The position numbers were made by a program, and so were the translations under genes. Shown one piece after another: positions 25,176-34,633 of a stretch of DNA of 47,518 nt. The first letter of the stretch is position 1, and each line of letters starts with the position of its first letter. A model generated the notes under the pieces. That model saw nothing but the letters and a program-made list of their open reading frames with translations, ran no database searches and was not told the origin of the DNA. Origin of the DNA: Planctomycetaceae bacterium (GTDB lineage: Bacteria > Planctomycetota > SZUA-567). The stretch covers positions 1-47,518 of the forward strand of contig JAJQBO010000099.1 in NCBI GenBank assembly GCA_021203245.1, in the 5' to 3' direction.

Positions 25176-26147
25176 TCACGGCTCGGCGACCAGCCGCCTG
25201 GCGACCTCGGCGTCGGTGACGAGGGCGGTGAGGATGCCCCCCCTGAGCGCGCCGCGAATGGCCTCGAACTTGCGCATGCCGCCGGCGACGCCGACCCGCC
25301 TGGGCACGCGCAGCATCTGCTCGAAGCCGATGCCGATGACGCGGTTCTCGAACGGCGTCGGCACCGGTTTGCCCACGCTGTCGTAAAAGCGCTGGCACAC
25401 GTCGCCGACCGCGCCGAGGGAACGGAGGTGGGCCTGTTCCTCGGCCGTCATGCGGTTGCCGCTGTCGGAGAGGTAGCGCGACGGCTCGAGCGTGCCGATG
25501 CCGAGCAGGAGCAGGGACAGCTTGTCGAAAAACTCGAACACGTAGCGGCAGGAGAGATCGTTCATCATTACCCGGCGCGCCTCCTCGTCCGAGCAGATGC
25601 CGGGGACGAGGAGGAACACGGGGTCCGCCCCGGTCACCTGGGCCAGGCGTTCCGTCAGCCGCGTCGCGACGCTGTTGGAGACGGAAACGCCGATGCCGCC
25701 CAGCACCTGGATGATGGACCGGGTCGCGCCCTTCGGCGGCGGGCGCATGGCCTTGACCGTGTAGAAGAGGCTTTCACTCCACGACGAAATGCCGATCACC
25801 TCGCACTTCGGCGCGATGTGCTCGATAAAGGCGGCGGCGCCGTCGCCTATGGCCCGGAACAGGTCGGTGTCGCCGTCCCCTTCCGGCTCGACGACCACCG
25901 CGCCGCCGAGGCCGTAGGCGTCCTCCAGTTCCGCCTCGAGATCGGCGAACACCCCTTCCGGTATGTGCACCGTGGTCCTGACGATGCCCAGCTTTTCGGC
26001 ATCCCTGAGCGCCCGCGACACGCCCGCCTGGGATATTTCCAGACGGCGGGCGATGGCGGGCTGCTTCAGGCCGCGCTGGTGGTAGAGCCGCGCGACCTTG
26101 GTCACCAGGCGAAGCTGATCGGCAGTGAGGTTGCGGCTCGAGGTCAT
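25176..26147 (-). CDS. SorC-family sugar-responsive regulator
   Basis: A 323-residue regulator. The N-terminal helix-turn-helix reads LKQPAIARRLEISQAGVSRA (about residues 27-46). The rest is the SorC/DeoR-like sugar-phosphate-binding domain, with VIGISSWSESL, LLLLGIGTL and GVAGGMRKFEAIRGAL in typical order. These proteins sense a phosphorylated sugar or related effector. It lies 36 bases after the fucose-isomerase-like gene and probably regulates this transporter-isomerase cluster. The cluster also has a ROK regulator at its other end, so two different sensors seem to control it. Confidence 0.92.
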   Translation of the reverse strand: MTSSRNLTADQLRLVTKVARLYHQRGLKQPAIARRLEISQAGVSRALRDAEKLGIVRTTVHIPEGVFADLEAELEDAYGLGGAVVVEPEGDGDTDLFRAIGDGAAAFIEHIAPKCEVIGISSWSESLFYTVKAMRPPPKGATRSIIQVLGGIGVSVSNSVATRLTERLAQVTGADPVFLLVPGICSDEEARRVMMNDLSCRYVFEFFDKLSLLLLGIGTLEPSRYLSDSGNRMTAEEQAHLRSLGAVGDVCQRFYDSVGKPVPTPFENRVIGIGFEQMLRVPRRVGVAGGMRKFEAIRGALRGGILTALVTDAEVARRLVAEP

Positions 26148-26183
26148 GGTTCTTCCGCGCGCTCCTTCAGGATGGTACCGCCA

Positions 26184-27638
26184 TTATAGCATCGGGATGT
26201 CGGCGCTGTCCGGCATGTTGTGCCAATAGAGCCGCCAGCCGAGGTACTTGGCCGTCGCCTCGTGGACGACCCTGGCGGTGCGGCCGCGCACCATGGCGAC
26301 GTGGTGCTCGAAGCCGTTGGCGCAGAGGACGGCCATAAGCTTCTGCAACCGGTCGATACGGCAGACGGCGATGCCGCCGGCCATGTCGAAGCGTTTGTCG
26401 ATGAATTCGCCCTCGCCGACATAGCCCTTGATATAGCCGCCCGTGTCCTCGGTGGAGATGCGGAAATAGGTCATGTCGCCCGGCTGGACCTTGCCCTTGA
26501 CCGCGCCGAAGCAGAGGTCGGGGCCGATGCTCGCGCCGAGGACGTCGAGGTTGCCGATGTCGGGTTTGACGCCTAGGAACGAGGCGGGGTAATTGCCGCA
26601 ATGGGTGTTGACGCAGATGTCCGGTTCGTCGCCGTAGTTGTTGTTCCAGTCGAGGAGGGCGGGCGGGGTCTGCCGCGCCAGGGCGAGCGCGAGCATGGCG
26701 ACGGCCCCGGCCATGTCGCCTTCGCAGGCGGAGGGTTTGAGTTCCTCGCCCAGCATGCTCATGGTCATGCAGGCGGCGCAGCCGAAGTGGTTCTGCAGCG
26801 CGTTCCAGCACTGGACGACGGTGGCGTCGAGATCCTGCTCCAGGCAGAAGCGGTCGACGGCGACGGCGAAGCGCGCCTGCTTCTCGACCTGTTCCGGCGT
26901 CGCCTTCGGGTCGATGTGCCCGTAGGCGCGGACGGCTTCCAGCTTGTCCGCGTATTCCCGGCCGGCGGTATCGACCGATTGGGCGGCGGCGATGATGACG
27001 GACATGTCGACGGGAATGACCTTGATGCCGCTGGCCTGGAGGAGCTTTTCCGAACAACGGACGGTCTGGAAGGCGGCGGGCCGCACGCCGAGCATGCCGA
27101 TCTTGGCGTTCCTGAGCCCGCGGACCACCCGGCAGACGGCGGCGAAATCCTCGACGTCCCGGCGGAAAACCGGGCCCGCGACGTCGCAGGTGTGGGTCGA
27201 GGTGAGGGAGTAGCGGATGCCGTACTGGCGCAGGTTGTTGCACACCGACAGCTTGCCGCAGAAGGCGTCGCGACGGCCGGCGAGGTCGACCTTGTCGATG
27301 TCGTCGTTGGACGCCTGGACCAGCACCGGCACGTCGAGGCCGGAGAGTTTGATGGTCTCGGCCACCGCCTGCTCGTCGCCGAAATTCGGCAGCACGACCA
27401 CCACGCCGTCGATGTCGTCCCGGCGCGAGCGGAACAGGGCCGCCAGCTTTTCGGCGTCGGCGACCGTTTCAATTGCCCCGCTCGGCGTCGCCTCCGGCGG
27501 CAGGGTGACGCACTCGATGGCGAGGTCGTCCAAGAGGGCGGACAAGGCGGCGCGGTCGCCCACCGCCAGTTGCGGATTGAAGAATCCGCGCACGCCGATA
27601 ATCACGCCGAATACCATCTTCTTGCGCACCATGTGCAT
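26184..27638 (-). CDS. L-fucose/L-arabinose isomerase-like protein
   Basis: A 484-residue protein of the fucose/arabinose isomerase superfamily, which interconverts aldoses and ketoses with a divalent metal. The first domain has VVVLPNFGDEQAVAETIK, and the middle holds QCWNALQNHFGCAACM and SACEGDMAGAVAMLA, where E and D residues are candidate metal ligands. The C-terminal domain ends WRLYWHNMP. The ATG at 27638 has the ribosome site AGGAGGAAGACA. It lies 15 bases after the permease gene and is clearly part of the transport operon, so it should act on the imported sugar. Which sugar cannot be told; it is too diverged from FucI and AraA for me to name. Confidence 0.85.
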   Translation of the reverse strand: MHMVRKKMVFGVIIGVRGFFNPQLAVGDRAALSALLDDLAIECVTLPPEATPSGAIETVADAEKLAALFRSRRDDIDGVVVVLPNFGDEQAVAETIKLSGLDVPVLVQASNDDIDKVDLAGRRDAFCGKLSVCNNLRQYGIRYSLTSTHTCDVAGPVFRRDVEDFAAVCRVVRGLRNAKIGMLGVRPAAFQTVRCSEKLLQASGIKVIPVDMSVIIAAAQSVDTAGREYADKLEAVRAYGHIDPKATPEQVEKQARFAVAVDRFCLEQDLDATVVQCWNALQNHFGCAACMTMSMLGEELKPSACEGDMAGAVAMLALALARQTPPALLDWNNNYGDEPDICVNTHCGNYPASFLGVKPDIGNLDVLGASIGPDLCFGAVKGKVQPGDMTYFRISTEDTGGYIKGYVGEGEFIDKRFDMAGGIAVCRIDRLQKLMAVLCANGFEHHVAMVRGRTARVVHEATAKYLGWRLYWHNMPDSADIPML

Positions 27639-27653
27639 TGTCTTCCTCCTGCG

Positions 27654-28694
27654 TCAGGAACCCTTTTCCAATTTCGCCATCGCCGACTTGCGCTGCAGTT
27701 CGGCCTGGACCTGGTCCAGCACCGCGGCGGCGATGATGACCACGCCCTTAATGACCGTCTGCCAGAACTCCGACACCCCCATCATCACCATGCCGTCGTT
27801 GAGGACGCCGATGGTGCAGGCGCCGACGATGGTGCCGCCGATCGAGCCGCGCCCACCCGCCAGCGAAGTGCCGCCGAGCACGGCGGCGGCGATGGCGTTC
27901 ATTTCGTACGACACGCCGGTGGCGGGGTGGGCCGCGACCAGTTCCGAGGTGACGATCAGGCCCACCAGCGCGGCGGTGAAGCCGGAAATCATGTAGACCC
28001 AGATCTTCACCCTGACCACGTTGATGCCGGACAGCCGCGAGGCGGTTTCATTGCCGCCGACGGCGTAGACGTGCCTGCCGAAGGGCATGCGCTTGGCGAG
28101 GTAGATGAAGAATATCGCCAAGGCCGCCGTTATCCACACGCTCAGGGGAATGTCCAGGATGCGGCCCGCGCCGAGGATGGGGAAGCCGGTGGTGTTGTGC
28201 TCGGCCGAACCCTGCAGGTTGGGGAAGGTCTGGCCGTTGGAGCGGAGCAGGGCGAAACCGCGGGCGATATACATCATGCCGAGGGTGACGATAAAGGGCG
28301 CGACCGAAAACTTGGTGATTATCCAGCCGTTCACCATGCCGATCAGCAGCCCCATGAGAAGCGATATGACGAGTATGGCCGGCACGCTGAAATAGATGGT
28401 GTAGCCGAGAAAGCCCAGGTCGAGGCCCTCGTAAATCAGCCCGCCCGCAATCATCCCGGCCAGCCCCACCACCGACCCGATGGACAGATCGATGCCCCCG
28501 GTCAGCAGCACGAACACCAGCCCCATGGCGAGAATGGCGTTGACGGCGATGTGTTTCGCGAGAATGGGCACATTGCCGGCGGTAAGGAAGTTCGGGGCCA
28601 TGATGCTGAAAAAGACCAGCAGGAGGATAAGCACCCCGAAGGTGCGGAGCTGGATGAGGAGGTTCAATGACGACGCGCGTTTTGGAGAGTCCAT
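27654..28694 (-). CDS. Sugar ABC transporter permease (RbsC type)
   Basis: A 346-residue membrane protein of the ribose/xylose permease family. LTGGIDLSIGSVVGLAGM (about residues 64-81) and the late coupling motif GGTSLAGGRGSIGGTIVGA (about 282-300) are both present. It is the channel of the second ribose-type transporter in the window, between the double ATPase gene (46 bases upstream in transcription order) and the isomerase gene. Confidence 0.95.
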   Translation of the reverse strand: MDSPKRASSLNLLIQLRTFGVLILLLVFFSIMAPNFLTAGNVPILAKHIAVNAILAMGLVFVLLTGGIDLSIGSVVGLAGMIAGGLIYEGLDLGFLGYTIYFSVPAILVISLLMGLLIGMVNGWIITKFSVAPFIVTLGMMYIARGFALLRSNGQTFPNLQGSAEHNTTGFPILGAGRILDIPLSVWITAALAIFFIYLAKRMPFGRHVYAVGGNETASRLSGINVVRVKIWVYMISGFTAALVGLIVTSELVAAHPATGVSYEMNAIAAAVLGGTSLAGGRGSIGGTIVGACTIGVLNDGMVMMGVSEFWQTVIKGVVIIAAAVLDQVQAELQRKSAMAKLEKGS

Positions 28695-28740
28695 GGCGGT
28701 AGCGAGCCTTTCACGCTGCGGGTTTTACCGGTGCGATTCC

Positions 28741-30240
28741 CTACTTGGTGCCCGAGGCCATCAGGAGCCTGGCCTGGGTCAGTTCCTCGCGTTCGAATTC
28801 GCCGGTGAGGCGGCCCTTGTTCAGGACCAGCACCCGGTCGGGAATGGTGAGCATTTCCTTCAGTTCCGAGGAGACCATGATAATGCCGAGACCGGCGTCC
28901 GTGAGCCTGCGGATAATATCGAACATCTCCTTCTTCGCGCCGACGTCGATGCCGCGCGTCGGTTCGTCCATCAGCAGGACGCGCGGGTTGGTCAGCAGGT
29001 TTTTGCCGACAATGACCTTCTGCTGGTTGCCGCCCGAAAGGGAGGTGATGGAATGTTTTTTCGATCCGATCTTGATGAACAGTTCCCGGATCATCCGGTC
29101 GACCGCCTCGTTCTCCTTCGCGGTGGAGATGGAGAAGCGCCCGGAAAAGCGCGGCAGGCTGGCCAGGGTCATGTTGTCGGCGATGGAAAAGGTCTGGACG
29201 ATGCCCTGCTGCTTGCGGTCCTCGGGGATAAGGGAAAAGCCGTCGCGGATGCGCTGGTCGATGCGGGTGGAGACGACCTTCCGCCCGCCCAGGACGATTT
29301 CGCCCCGGGCGTCCGGCTGCGCGCCGATAAGGCATTCGAGGATTTCAGTGCGGCCCGCGCCCATGAGGCCGTAGATGCCGAGGATCTCGCCTTCGCGGAG
29401 GGTGAACGACACGTCGTTCACCTTGAAGCCGCCGGTGTCGTTCGGGAGGGTGAGATGGTTGACCTCGAGCATCACCTTGCCGGTGCGCTTGTCCCGCGGC
29501 GGCGGCGGTTTTTCCTCCTCCCCCGTCATCTCCCGGACGACCCAGTGGATGTCGATGTCCTTGATTTTGGCGGTGGAGATGAGTTTGCCGTCCCGGAGCA
29601 CGGTGATATAGTCGCCGATTTCAAAAATCTCCTCGAAGCGGTGCGAAATGTAGATGATCGCGGTGCCGGCCGCCTTGAGATCGTTGATGATGGTGAAGAG
29701 CACCTTTACCTCCTGCTCGGACAGGGCGGAGGTGGGCTCGTCCATGATGAGGATGTCGACGTCGCCGTACAGGGCCTTGGCGAGTTCGACGATCTGCTGC
29801 TGGCCGATGCCGAGATTGCCCACCAGGGTGGCGGGGCTGACGTCGAACTGGAGGCGGGCGAGCGCCTTGGCGGCCTCCTCCTCCTGTTTGGCCAGGTCGA
29901 CGGAGAAGCGGCCTTTCTTCATCTCCCGCGCCATAAAGATGTTTTCGGCGATAGAGAGGTTCGGCACCAGGTTCAGTTCCTGGAAGACGATGCCGACGCC
30001 GTGGTTGCGGGCCTCGAACGGCGACGAATAGCTGATGGCCTGGCCCTTGCGGTAAATGGTGCCGGCGGTGGCCCGTTCGACGCCGGCGAGGATTTTCATC
30101 AGGGTGGATTTGCCGGCACCGTTTTCCCCGACCAGGACGTTGACCGCGCCCTTGTAGACGGTGAAATCGACGCGGTCGAGGGCGGTGGTGCCGGGGTATT
30201 TCTTGGTGATGCCCCTGGCTTCGAGAACGGGTTCGTCCAT
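28741..30240 (-). CDS. Sugar ABC transporter, double ATPase (RbsA type)
   Basis: A 499-residue protein with two fused ABC domains. Walker A GENGAGKS at 38-45, signature LGIGQQQIVELAKALY and Walker B ILIMDEPTSAL belong to the first. GLMGAGRTE, LSGGNQQKVIVGKNLL and VLLMDEPTRGID belong to the second. I use the ATG at 30240, one base past the DUF2291 stop region; the reading frame stays open to 30492, but that extension is the shadow of the DUF2291 gene. It energises the permease at 27654-28694. Confidence 0.95.
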   Translation of the reverse strand: MDEPVLEARGITKKYPGTTALDRVDFTVYKGAVNVLVGENGAGKSTLMKILAGVERATAGTIYRKGQAISYSSPFEARNHGVGIVFQELNLVPNLSIAENIFMAREMKKGRFSVDLAKQEEEAAKALARLQFDVSPATLVGNLGIGQQQIVELAKALYGDVDILIMDEPTSALSEQEVKVLFTIINDLKAAGTAIIYISHRFEEIFEIGDYITVLRDGKLISTAKIKDIDIHWVVREMTGEEEKPPPPRDKRTGKVMLEVNHLTLPNDTGGFKVNDVSFTLREGEILGIYGLMGAGRTEILECLIGAQPDARGEIVLGGRKVVSTRIDQRIRDGFSLIPEDRKQQGIVQTFSIADNMTLASLPRFSGRFSISTAKENEAVDRMIRELFIKIGSKKHSITSLSGGNQQKVIVGKNLLTNPRVLLMDEPTRGIDVGAKKEMFDIIRRLTDAGLGIIMVSSELKEMLTIPDRVLVLNKGRLTGEFEREELTQARLLMASGTK

Positions 30241-30241
30241 G

Positions 30242-30907
30242 TCATTCTCCGACCGGCACGAGCCGGAGCGGCACGATGCTGAGCCTCGACGATTGCGTCG
30301 TCGCGCCGATGAAGTCGAACTCCCTGCCGACGCCGCCGTCCTCCAGCAGACCGGACGGGACGACGACGCCGGTGTGGGCGTGGGTGTTGAGTTGGGTGGC
30401 GAGTTTGGCGAATTCGACCTGGTTCTTGAAGTCGTCGAAGGAGACGAAGTCCAGGAGGTCGCGGATGGAGGTGTCCTTGAAAATGGGGCCAAGCTGAACG
30501 GTGACGTCGGCCTCGCCGTCGTAGGGGGCGATGTCGGCCTCGACGCGGCCGTTCCGGGACTTGACGTTGGCGGAAAGGATTTTCATCCTGCCCTTGACGG
30601 CGAAGTTATAGGGGTTCTGCTCGGCGACGGCGCGGTAGCCGTAGCGCTCGCCCGCCGCCTCCGGATCGGCCCGGAGATCGGCCAGCAGTTGCGACAAGTC
30701 GACCGCCCTCGCCTTGACGTAGGGGATGACCCGCGCGTCCCAGATGTTGTCCACATAGCCTTCGGCGTCGAAGGTGTCGGCGGCGAAGAAGACCTTGATC
30801 TCGTCGCTCGCCGAGGCGGCGGCGCGCCTGGCCGGGTCCTGTTTGACCGGCGTGGCCGACAGCGCGAGAAAGACGACAAACACGATGACCGCGATGACCC
30901 AGCGCAT
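30242..30907 (-). CDS. DUF2291-family protein of sugar transporter operon
   Basis: A 221-residue protein with an N-terminal hydrophobic segment (MRWVIAVIVFVVFLALSATP), then a soluble, probably periplasmic domain. The gene order binding protein, this gene, double ATPase, permease and the pattern IWDARVIPYVKARAVDL, YGYRAVAEQNPYNFAVKG and GPIFKDTSIRDLLDFVSF fit the DUF2291 family, described as predicted periplasmic lipoproteins linked to sugar ABC transporters. Here I see no lipobox cysteine, so it is more likely a membrane-anchored or secreted protein. Function unknown; an accessory role in presenting sugar to the transporter is inferred. It ends directly before the ATPase start. Confidence 0.82.
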   Translation of the reverse strand: MRWVIAVIVFVVFLALSATPVKQDPARRAAASASDEIKVFFAADTFDAEGYVDNIWDARVIPYVKARAVDLSQLLADLRADPEAAGERYGYRAVAEQNPYNFAVKGRMKILSANVKSRNGRVEADIAPYDGEADVTVQLGPIFKDTSIRDLLDFVSFDDFKNQVEFAKLATQLNTHAHTGVVVPSGLLEDGGVGREFDFIGATTQSSRLSIVPLRLVPVGE

Positions 30908-30963
30908 AGTCTACCCCACTGTTGAAAACGGCACGAGCGAACGGTACGGGCGCGGCAGGCGGA

Positions 30964-31080
30964 CCCGGCCGGCCTGCGCCCGGCAGGCCGGCCGGGAAAA
31001 AACGTTAGAGCGTTTTACATTGAATGCGAACCTTCCCCTGCGCTTTTCGGCTTTTCCAGTAACAACCGAAAAACGCAGGC
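30964..31080 (-). other. Three consecutive hairpins between binding-protein and DUF2291 genes
   Basis: On the transcript of the minus strand: first an imperfect 14-bp stem from CCTGCGTTTTTCGG and CCGAAAAGCGCAGG (31037-31080). Next comes a small AAAACG/CGTTTT stem followed by T6 (30997-31016), weakly terminator-like. Last is a very strong 14-bp stem CCCGGCCGGCCTGC/GCAGGCCGGCCGGG (30964-30996). Such structures often trim the downstream message and protect the binding-protein mRNA, giving more binding protein than ATPase or permease. Confidence 0.7.
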
Positions 31081-31106
31081 ATGAACCGGTCATTCTGTAA
31101 AAAGCG

Positions 31107-32144
<1,038 letters not shown>

Positions 32145-32181
32145 TCACAGCATGAAGAAACACGTCACGAAGTATGAATAG

Positions 32182-32199
32182 TTATTCACTAGTGAATAA
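32182..32199. promoter_or_regulatory. Perfect 18-bp palindromic operator, likely for ROK repressor
   Basis: TTATTCACTAGTGAATAA is a perfect palindrome. Its TTATT-N8-AATAA outline resembles the AT-rich sites of the ROK regulators NagC, Mlc and XylR. It lies upstream of the binding-protein gene and opposite the ROK gene. Confidence 0.75.
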
Positions 32200-32269
32200 A
32201 TAACTCATGTGACAAAAAAACGGCTCGGGGAGTATTGACGGGGGTCGGAGAAACAGGCAATCGAGTGCG

Positions 32270-32282
32270 TAGTGAATAAATA
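32270..32282. promoter_or_regulatory. Second operator half-site
   Basis: TAGTGAATAAATA repeats exactly the 13 bases at 32190-32202, which include the right half of the palindrome. The two copies are 80 bp apart in the same direction. A second repressor dimer or a DNA loop is conceivable. Confidence 0.6.
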
Positions 32283-32385
32283 TCCACGTCTGACCAATTA
32301 TGATAATACCACATAATTTCTCGTAGTCAAGGAGTTTTATCGCGGAAAAAAGCGGATGCGCCCTGTTGGGCCCGACTGAACCCGC

Positions 32386-32414
32386 TTGACTGGCGGGCGG
32401 CGGGGCGCTATTCA
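32386..32414 (+). promoter_or_regulatory. Predicted promoter, leaderless start of ROK gene
   Basis: TTGACT (32386-32391), a 17-base spacer and TATTCA (32409-32414). The ATG at 32421 begins six bases past the -10 box, and there is no ribosome site, so the message may start at the ATG itself. Confidence 0.6.
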
Positions 32415-32420
32415 TACGCT

Positions 32421-33668
32421 ATGGGAAAAACCGCCACACCCGATAAAAACAGCCAGAAACACGACAACCGCAAGGCGGTCCTGGACGTGTTCAGAAAAAA
32501 CCTGGTCATGACCGTGGCCGAGGCGGCGGATCTGTGCGGCTTGTCGAAGCCGACTGTCCACCGCGCCGCCGAGTTCCTGGTCGGCAAGGGGTTGTTGCTG
32601 CCGACCGGCAAGGGGCTGTCCGGCGACGAAGGCGGCAAAAAACCCATCCTCTACACCTTCAACGCCGGCTATCGCCATATTCTCACCTTTCAAATCCTCG
32701 CCACCACCCTTCTTTCCGCCGTCTCCGACATGCGCGGCAAACTGCGGGCCGAAAACTCCGTCGCCTTCCGCCCCGACACGCCGCTCGAAGAGATCATGGA
32801 CCACATGCGCGCCGCCGCCGACGCCATGACGTCGGCCCTGCACCTGCGCCATGAGGACTATGCCGGGTTTGTCGTCGGCTGCCACGGCGTGACCGATCCG
32901 GAAAAAGGCACTATCGCCGGATCGGCGTATTTCCCGTCGTGGGGCGTGGACATCCCCTTTACCGAACCGATGCAGGCCCTGTTCGCGCCGTCGCCGCCTC
33001 TCTTTATCGACAACTCGAACCGCTACGACGCCATCGCCGAAATGCGCGCCGGCGCGGCCCGGGGGCGGGATTCGTTCCTGGTCATCGACGGCGAGACAGA
33101 CGGTTTGGGCGCGGGGATGGTGCTGGGCGGGGCGTTGTGGCGGGGCAGCCAGTCGCTGGCGGGGGAAATCGGCCACATGGTGGTCGACCCGACCGGCGCG
33201 CGGACCTGTTACTGCGGCGGCAAGGGCTGCCTGGAGACGATGGCCAGCATGGCCAGCCTGGTCGAGGCGGCCAGGAGCGGCTATGGCGCGAACCGGAAGT
33301 CCCTCCTCTTCGCGCGGCTGCTGCCGGGCGAACTGTCCTACCGCGACATCTACGACATCGCCAACGCCGGCGATCCGTTCGCCCGCCGGGTGGTGGAGGA
33401 ACAGGCGCGCTGGCTCGCCATCGGCATCGCCAACGTCACCATGGTCGCCGACCCCGGCCTCGTCATCCTCCAGGGGCCGTACGCCCATGGCGGCGAATGG
33501 CTGCTGGACCGCATCCGCCACTTCCTTGCCGGGTTCAGCCTGCCGCGCACCCGGCGGCGGCCCGACATCACCCTGTCGACCTTTGGCCGCGAACGCGGGC
33601 TGGTGGGCGGGGCGCACGTGGTGGCGGAGAGCTATTTCGCCAATCCCGCCCTCTACCAAGAGCGTTGA
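32421..33668 (+). CDS. ROK-family transcriptional repressor
   Basis: A 415-residue regulator of the NagC/XylR/Mlc type. Residues about 30-65 form the winged helix (MTVAEAADLCGLSKPTVHRA). From about 85 onward is the sugar-kinase-like ROK domain, with FVVGCHGVTDPEKG and GLGAGMVLGGALWRG. The zinc site is CYCGGKGCLE (about residues 265-273), the C-x-C-x4-C pattern of ROK proteins. It lacks a clear catalytic DxGxT-type phosphate motif, as expected for a repressor. It is transcribed away from the sugar transporter operon (24242-32036) and should bind the AT-rich palindromes between them and release on binding the sugar. Confidence 0.93.
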   Translation: MGKTATPDKNSQKHDNRKAVLDVFRKNLVMTVAEAADLCGLSKPTVHRAAEFLVGKGLLLPTGKGLSGDEGGKKPILYTFNAGYRHILTFQILATTLLSAVSDMRGKLRAENSVAFRPDTPLEEIMDHMRAAADAMTSALHLRHEDYAGFVVGCHGVTDPEKGTIAGSAYFPSWGVDIPFTEPMQALFAPSPPLFIDNSNRYDAIAEMRAGAARGRDSFLVIDGETDGLGAGMVLGGALWRGSQSLAGEIGHMVVDPTGARTCYCGGKGCLETMASMASLVEAARSGYGANRKSLLFARLLPGELSYRDIYDIANAGDPFARRVVEEQARWLAIGIANVTMVADPGLVILQGPYAHGGEWLLDRIRHFLAGFSLPRTRRRPDITLSTFGRERGLVGGAHVVAESYFANPALYQER

Positions 33669-33980
33669 ACAAGAGCCTTGACGCCACCACTCGGCGCGTC
33701 GCCCTCACCATCGCCGGCGGCAAGACAGTGATCTAGACGAGGCTCGCACCACCCGCCGCCTTCAACCGGCGCCGTATCAACCTCTCCTGAAAACATGCAA
33801 AAACGCCCGAAAAATGCGGGATTCTGCTTGAAAATCGCGGAGTCCGGGAGGTAAGATGACCCTGCGGGATGCGAGGGGCCGGGCGGTTGCGGCGATGTAC
33901 TCCGCGCCATCCGGTAATCTCCCGCCATCGATGCGATCCGCCCAGGCGGAACGCTCTTTGCCTGCAGGAGACCACCAGGT
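33669..33980. other. Intergenic region upstream of small protein gene
   Basis: No convincing gene. It contains the possible promoter at 33828-33857 and, if that is right, a leader of about 117 bases rich in G/C words that could pair, for example CCGCC (33937-33941) with GGCGG (33946-33950) just before the ribosome site. I could not match the leader to any riboswitch I know. Confidence 0.4.
33828..33857 (+). promoter_or_regulatory. Possible promoter of small protein gene
   Basis: TTGAAA (33828-33833), an 18-base spacer and TAAGAT (33852-33857). The spacing is slightly long, and there is no independent support beyond the downstream gene and terminator. Confidence 0.45.
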
Positions 33981-34268
33981 ATGCGCAAACCTTTAGAATT
34001 TGAGAAAGACAAGGAATCCCCTCCCGTACCCCGCCAGGCGGCGGACGCGCCCGGTGCCGCGCTGGCGGCGTGTTCGGCCGAACTCTGCCATCTGGAATTC
34101 GACCAGGAGGGAGAACCCGACGACGAGGCCTATGCCGAGTTGCACCGGGCCAGGCGGGACGATCAGGTCATGCAGTGCGAGCCGAAGGCGAAGGTGCCGC
34201 ACCCGGGGGTGTATGTGCCGCCAAACCCTATCTGTAAGGCCGCCGACACCGAACGCGGTGCTGCATGA
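33981..34268 (+). CDS. Small cysteine-containing protein, unknown function
   Basis: A 95-residue protein, acidic in the middle and rich in charged residues and proline. Four cysteines occur: C-x4-C in ACSAELCHLEF (about residues 31-36), one in VMQCEPK (about 65) and one in NPICKAAD (about 84). The spacing could suit a metal site, but it matches no motif I know. There is no signal peptide or membrane segment. CAGGAG at 33965-33970 is a usable ribosome site, though rather far from the ATG, and a clear terminator lies 34 bases after the stop. Promoter, gene and terminator thus make a self-contained unit. It might still be a chance reading frame in GC-rich DNA. Confidence 0.55.
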   Translation: MRKPLEFEKDKESPPVPRQAADAPGAALAACSAELCHLEFDQEGEPDDEAYAELHRARRDDQVMQCEPKAKVPHPGVYVPPNPICKAADTERGAA

Positions 34269-34302
34269 CCGGCTGGTAGGACTGGGCGTTCCTCATGAAA
34301 AG

Positions 34303-34329
34303 ACCAGGCTCAGGGAGCCTGGTTTTTTT
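34303..34329 (+). terminator. Rho-independent terminator after small protein gene
   Basis: ACCAGGCT pairs with AGCCTGGT around CAGG and is followed by TTTTTTT. It is oriented for transcripts coming from the small protein gene. Confidence 0.85.
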
Positions 34330-34401
34330 CTCACGTTTGGCTTTTTGGCGTCACCATTCCACTGGCAATTTGTGCCCGTAAACGCTCGATTCTCCCCAAA
34401 A

Positions 34402-34590
34402 ACGTCACCCCGGCGTGCATGCGTTAAATCCGGCGAGGGTCGTGAAGTTGTGCCGGGGCAGTCGGGGGCGCGGTGGCATTATGGTATGGCTCGATACGGT
34501 ATAAGGGTCTGCAGCATTTGTCTTTCCCGCCTGCCCCGGCACAACCGCCCGTCACTTTCACGGCGTGACGTCAAGACGCCGGGGTGACGT
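34402..34590. repeat. Nested inverted-repeat element, 189 bp
   Basis: The ends are perfect 15-bp inverted repeats: ACGTCACCCCGGCGT (34402-34416) and ACGCCGGGGTGACGT (34576-34590). Inside lies a second perfect 14-bp pair, GTTGTGCCGGGGCA (34447-34460) and TGCCCCGGCACAAC (34532-34545). The whole can fold as one long imperfect hairpin, as in non-autonomous mobile repeats. The right-end 15-mer recurs exactly at 40564-40578. It lies between the small protein gene and the convergent FAD oxidoreductase gene; the rest of this 365-bp gap holds only the terminator. Confidence 0.85.
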
Positions 34591-34633
34591 GTGTGGGTGC
34601 CGATAGGGACATTCCTGGGGCGGGTGGATTGAC

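Noticed and set aside
26601-28670. A 689-residue plus-strand frame opposite the permease and isomerase genes
   Set aside because: Low-complexity His/Asp/Gly-rich translation, no start signal, and it covers two unrelated well-supported genes on the other strand.
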